Assembly (NCBI GenBank): GCA_001603335.1
Contig: LUYR01000116.1
Location: forward strand, 1 to 7,239
Source: Rhodospirillales bacterium Alpha_05
GTDB taxonomy: Bacteria > Pseudomonadota > Alphaproteobacteria > Rhodospirillales > Rhodospirillaceae
DNA: 7,239 nucleotides
Direction: 5' to 3'
The position numbers and the translations under genes are program-made. The notes below the pieces were generated by a model. That model ran no database searches. It was not told the DNA's origin and was given only the letters and a program-made list of their open reading frames with translations. Shown here piece after piece: positions 5,724-7,239 of the stretch (positions within the stretch are counted from its first letter, which is position 1; each line of letters starts with the position of its first letter).

Positions 5724-7239
5724 GTGACCGCGATTCCCTACGCCGAGGCGCTCGAAAGCTACCGCGCCAACGCAAGCGCCTTTCCGCTGCGGCCCGATGA
5801 CGCGACGATCGCCGAACTGATCGCCGCCCACCACCCCGACAGCACCGGCGGCAAGGCGGTGCCCTTGAAGATCGGCGTCAACGCCGGGATGCTCTGCCAG
5901 CCCCAGGTCGCGGCGCTGCTCCAGACCAACGCGCTGATCGAGGACGTCGACATCGCCGGGGCGGAAATCCTCAACACCGATATCCTGGTGATCGGCGGCG
6001 GCGGTGCGGGTGCGGCGGCGGCGCTCACGGCGGCGGGGATCGGTGCGCGGGTGATCCTCGCGACCAAGCTGCTGCTGGGCGATTCCAACACGGTGATGGC
6101 GGAGGGCGGCATCCAGGCCGCGGTCGGCGACGACGACAGCCCGCAGCGCCACTTCGAGGACACCTTCAAGGCCGGACACCGCGTGGCGGACAAGGAGCTG
6201 GTGGCGCAGCTGGCGCTCGACGGGCCCGACGTGATCCGCTGGCTGATCAAGCTCGGCATGTCGTTCGACGTGGTCGGCCACCGCCCCTTCGGCGGCACGT
6301 TGAAGCGCAAGACCCCGGGCGGCGCCACCGCGCCGCGCATCCTCTCCTACCGCGACTTCACCGGCCTCGAGATGATGCGGGTGCTGCGCGAGGCGGTCGG
6401 CCTGCATCGCGGCATCCAGGTGATGGACCGCTCGCCGGCGGTCGAACTCCTCTCCGACGAGCGCGGCGGCTGCGCGGGTGCGGTGGTCTATTCGCTCGAA
6501 CACCACCGCTTCGTCCTCGTCCGCGCGCGGCGCACCATCCTCGCCACCGGCGGCAGCGGGCGGCTGCATTTGAACGGCTTCCCCACCTCGAACCACTACG
6601 GCGCGACCGCCGACGGCCTGGTGCTCGCCTACCGCATGGGCGCGAAACTGCGCGAGATGGACAGCTTCCAGTATCACCCCACCGGCATCGCCCACCCGGC
6701 GCACCTCGCGGGCGGCCTGGTCTCCGAGGCGGCGCGGTCGGAAGGCGCAAAGCTGATCAACGGCCTGGGCGAACGCTTCATCGACGAATTGAAGCCGCGC
6801 GACGTGGTGGCGAGCGCGATCCTGCGCGAAATCCAGGACGGCCGGGGCATCACCCGCGAAGGCCAGACCGGCGTGTTCCTCGACGTGCCGGGGCTGGTGG
6901 CGGATAAGCCCGGCATCCTCGACAGCACCCTGATCTCCCTCGCCCACCTCGCGAAGAAGTGCCACATCGACCCGACCGCCGAGCCGCTGCTGGTGACGCC
7001 GACGCTGCACTACCAGAACGGCGGCGTCGCGATCGACAAGCACGGCCAGTCGTCGGTGCCCGGCCTGTTCTGCGTCGGCGAGATCTCGGGCGGCATCCAC
7101 GGCCGCAACCGGATGATGGGCAACGCGCTGCTCGACATCATCAGCTTCGGCCGCCGCGCCGGGGCGCACGCGGCGGAGGCCCGCGCCGAGGCGTATTCGA
7201 GCCGCGCCGGGATCGGCCACATCCACGACTGGCAGCGCC
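5724..7239 (+). CDS. FrdA/SdhA-type FAD-dependent fumarate reductase or succinate dehydrogenase flavoprotein (partial, 3' end missing)
   Basis: The first 505 codons are present; the frame stays open to the window edge. GTG 5724 is the start, with AGGAG (5712-5716) overlapping the previous stop codon. Residues 1-84 are an N-terminal extension absent from ordinary FrdA. The FAD-binding Rossmann motif follows (DILVIGGGGAGAAAAL, about 86-101), then SNTVMAEGGIQAAVG (121-135), ATGGSGR (274-280), and the capping and C-terminal FAD parts. Residues matching the E. coli FrdA active site are present: His318 in QYHPTG, Arg359 in PRDVV, His429 in LHYQNGG, Arg463 in GRNRMMGN. The His that covalently holds FAD in respiratory FrdA/SdhA (SHTVAAEGG) is Asn122 here, as in soluble relatives such as L-aspartate oxidase. 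The partner gene favours a fumarate/succinate-type oxidoreductase over NadB. No signal peptide is visible. Direction of catalysis and electron partner are unknown; they may be encoded beyond the window. Confidence 0.85.
   Translation, partial: MTAIPYAEALESYRANASAFPLRPDDATIAELIAAHHPDSTGGKAVPLKIGVNAGMLCQPQVAALLQTNALIEDVDIAGAEILNTDILVIGGGGAGAAAALTAAGIGARVILATKLLLGDSNTVMAEGGIQAAVGDDDSPQRHFEDTFKAGHRVADKELVAQLALDGPDVIRWLIKLGMSFDVVGHRPFGGTLKRKTPGGATAPRILSYRDFTGLEMMRVLREAVGLHRGIQVMDRSPAVELLSDERGGCAGAVVYSLEHHRFVLVRARRTILATGGSGRLHLNGFPTSNHYGATADGLVLAYRMGAKLREMDSFQYHPTGIAHPAHLAGGLVSEAARSEGAKLINGLGERFIDELKPRDVVASAILREIQDGRGITREGQTGVFLDVPGLVADKPGILDSTLISLAHLAKKCHIDPTAEPLLVTPTLHYQNGGVAIDKHGQSSVPGLFCVGEISGGIHGRNRMMGNALLDIISFGRRAGAHAAEARAEAYSSRAGIGHIHDWQR

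Noticed and set aside
5592..7226. Minus-strand open frame of 544 codons opposite the flavoprotein gene
   Set aside because: The opposite strand has a clear FrdA-type protein with ordered motifs; the antisense translation is low-complexity and motif-free.
5724..7239. L-aspartate oxidase (NadB) as the identity of the flavoprotein
   Set aside because: The Asn in the SNT motif is NadB-like, but the tight linkage to a 2Fe-2S/4Fe-4S subunit, the N-terminal extension and the absence of nadA or nadC nearby favour a fumarate reductase-type partner. NadB remains a distant alternative.

Overview
The window is uniformly GC-rich. Its codons mostly end in G or C, its gene starts carry strong GGAGG-type Shine-Dalgarno sequences, and its intergenic DNA contains hairpin-rich palindromes. 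Together with the protein similarities I can recall, this suggests a chromosomal segment of a free-living alphaproteobacterium, possibly Rhodospirillales-like. That placement is an inference; no rRNA, tRNA, insertion sequence, CRISPR array or phage gene is visible.

Layout from left to right. (1) Positions 1-49 hold the last 15 codons of a plus-strand gene, probably truA (tRNA pseudouridine synthase). Its stop codon lies in a CTAG palindrome shared with the convergent next gene. (2) Minus strand, 46-1038: a complete YrbG-type Ca2+/Na+ antiporter. (3) 1039-1268: a gene-free spacer almost filled by a ~181-bp imperfect palindrome (1090-1270) made of several smaller hairpins. (4) Minus strand, 1269-1994: an aspartate/glutamate racemase-family protein with both catalytic cysteines. 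(5) 1995-2131: a divergent promoter region with a GTTAT-N11-ATAAC dyad of LysR type. (6) Plus strand, 2132-3040: a LysR-family regulator resembling E. coli HypT (YjiE). (7) Plus strand, 3156-4967: a membrane-anchored HD-GYP cyclic-di-GMP phosphodiesterase with a periplasmic ABC-substrate-binding-like sensor domain. It is preceded by a structured leader with an orphan Shine-Dalgarno sequence. (8) Plus strand, 5066-5713 and 5724 to the window end: a tight two-gene unit coding for an iron-sulfur protein and a FrdA/SdhA-type flavoprotein. The flavoprotein is cut off by the window edge.

Three functional blocks can be suggested. The racemase and its divergent LysR regulator look like a self-contained D-amino-acid or amino-acid-racemisation switch. 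The HD-GYP protein probably converts an external small-molecule signal into a change in cyclic-di-GMP level. The last two genes encode a fumarate reductase/succinate dehydrogenase-like enzyme that departs from the respiratory type in several ways. Its short iron-sulfur subunit has two complete ferredoxin-type four-cysteine motifs and so no sign of the usual 3Fe-4S site. The flavoprotein has Asn where the covalent-FAD His normally sits, carries an ~85-residue N-terminal extension, and has no membrane anchor gene upstream or between the two genes. This is the most unusual part of the window and may be a soluble, non-quinone-linked fumarate reductase module that continues downstream.
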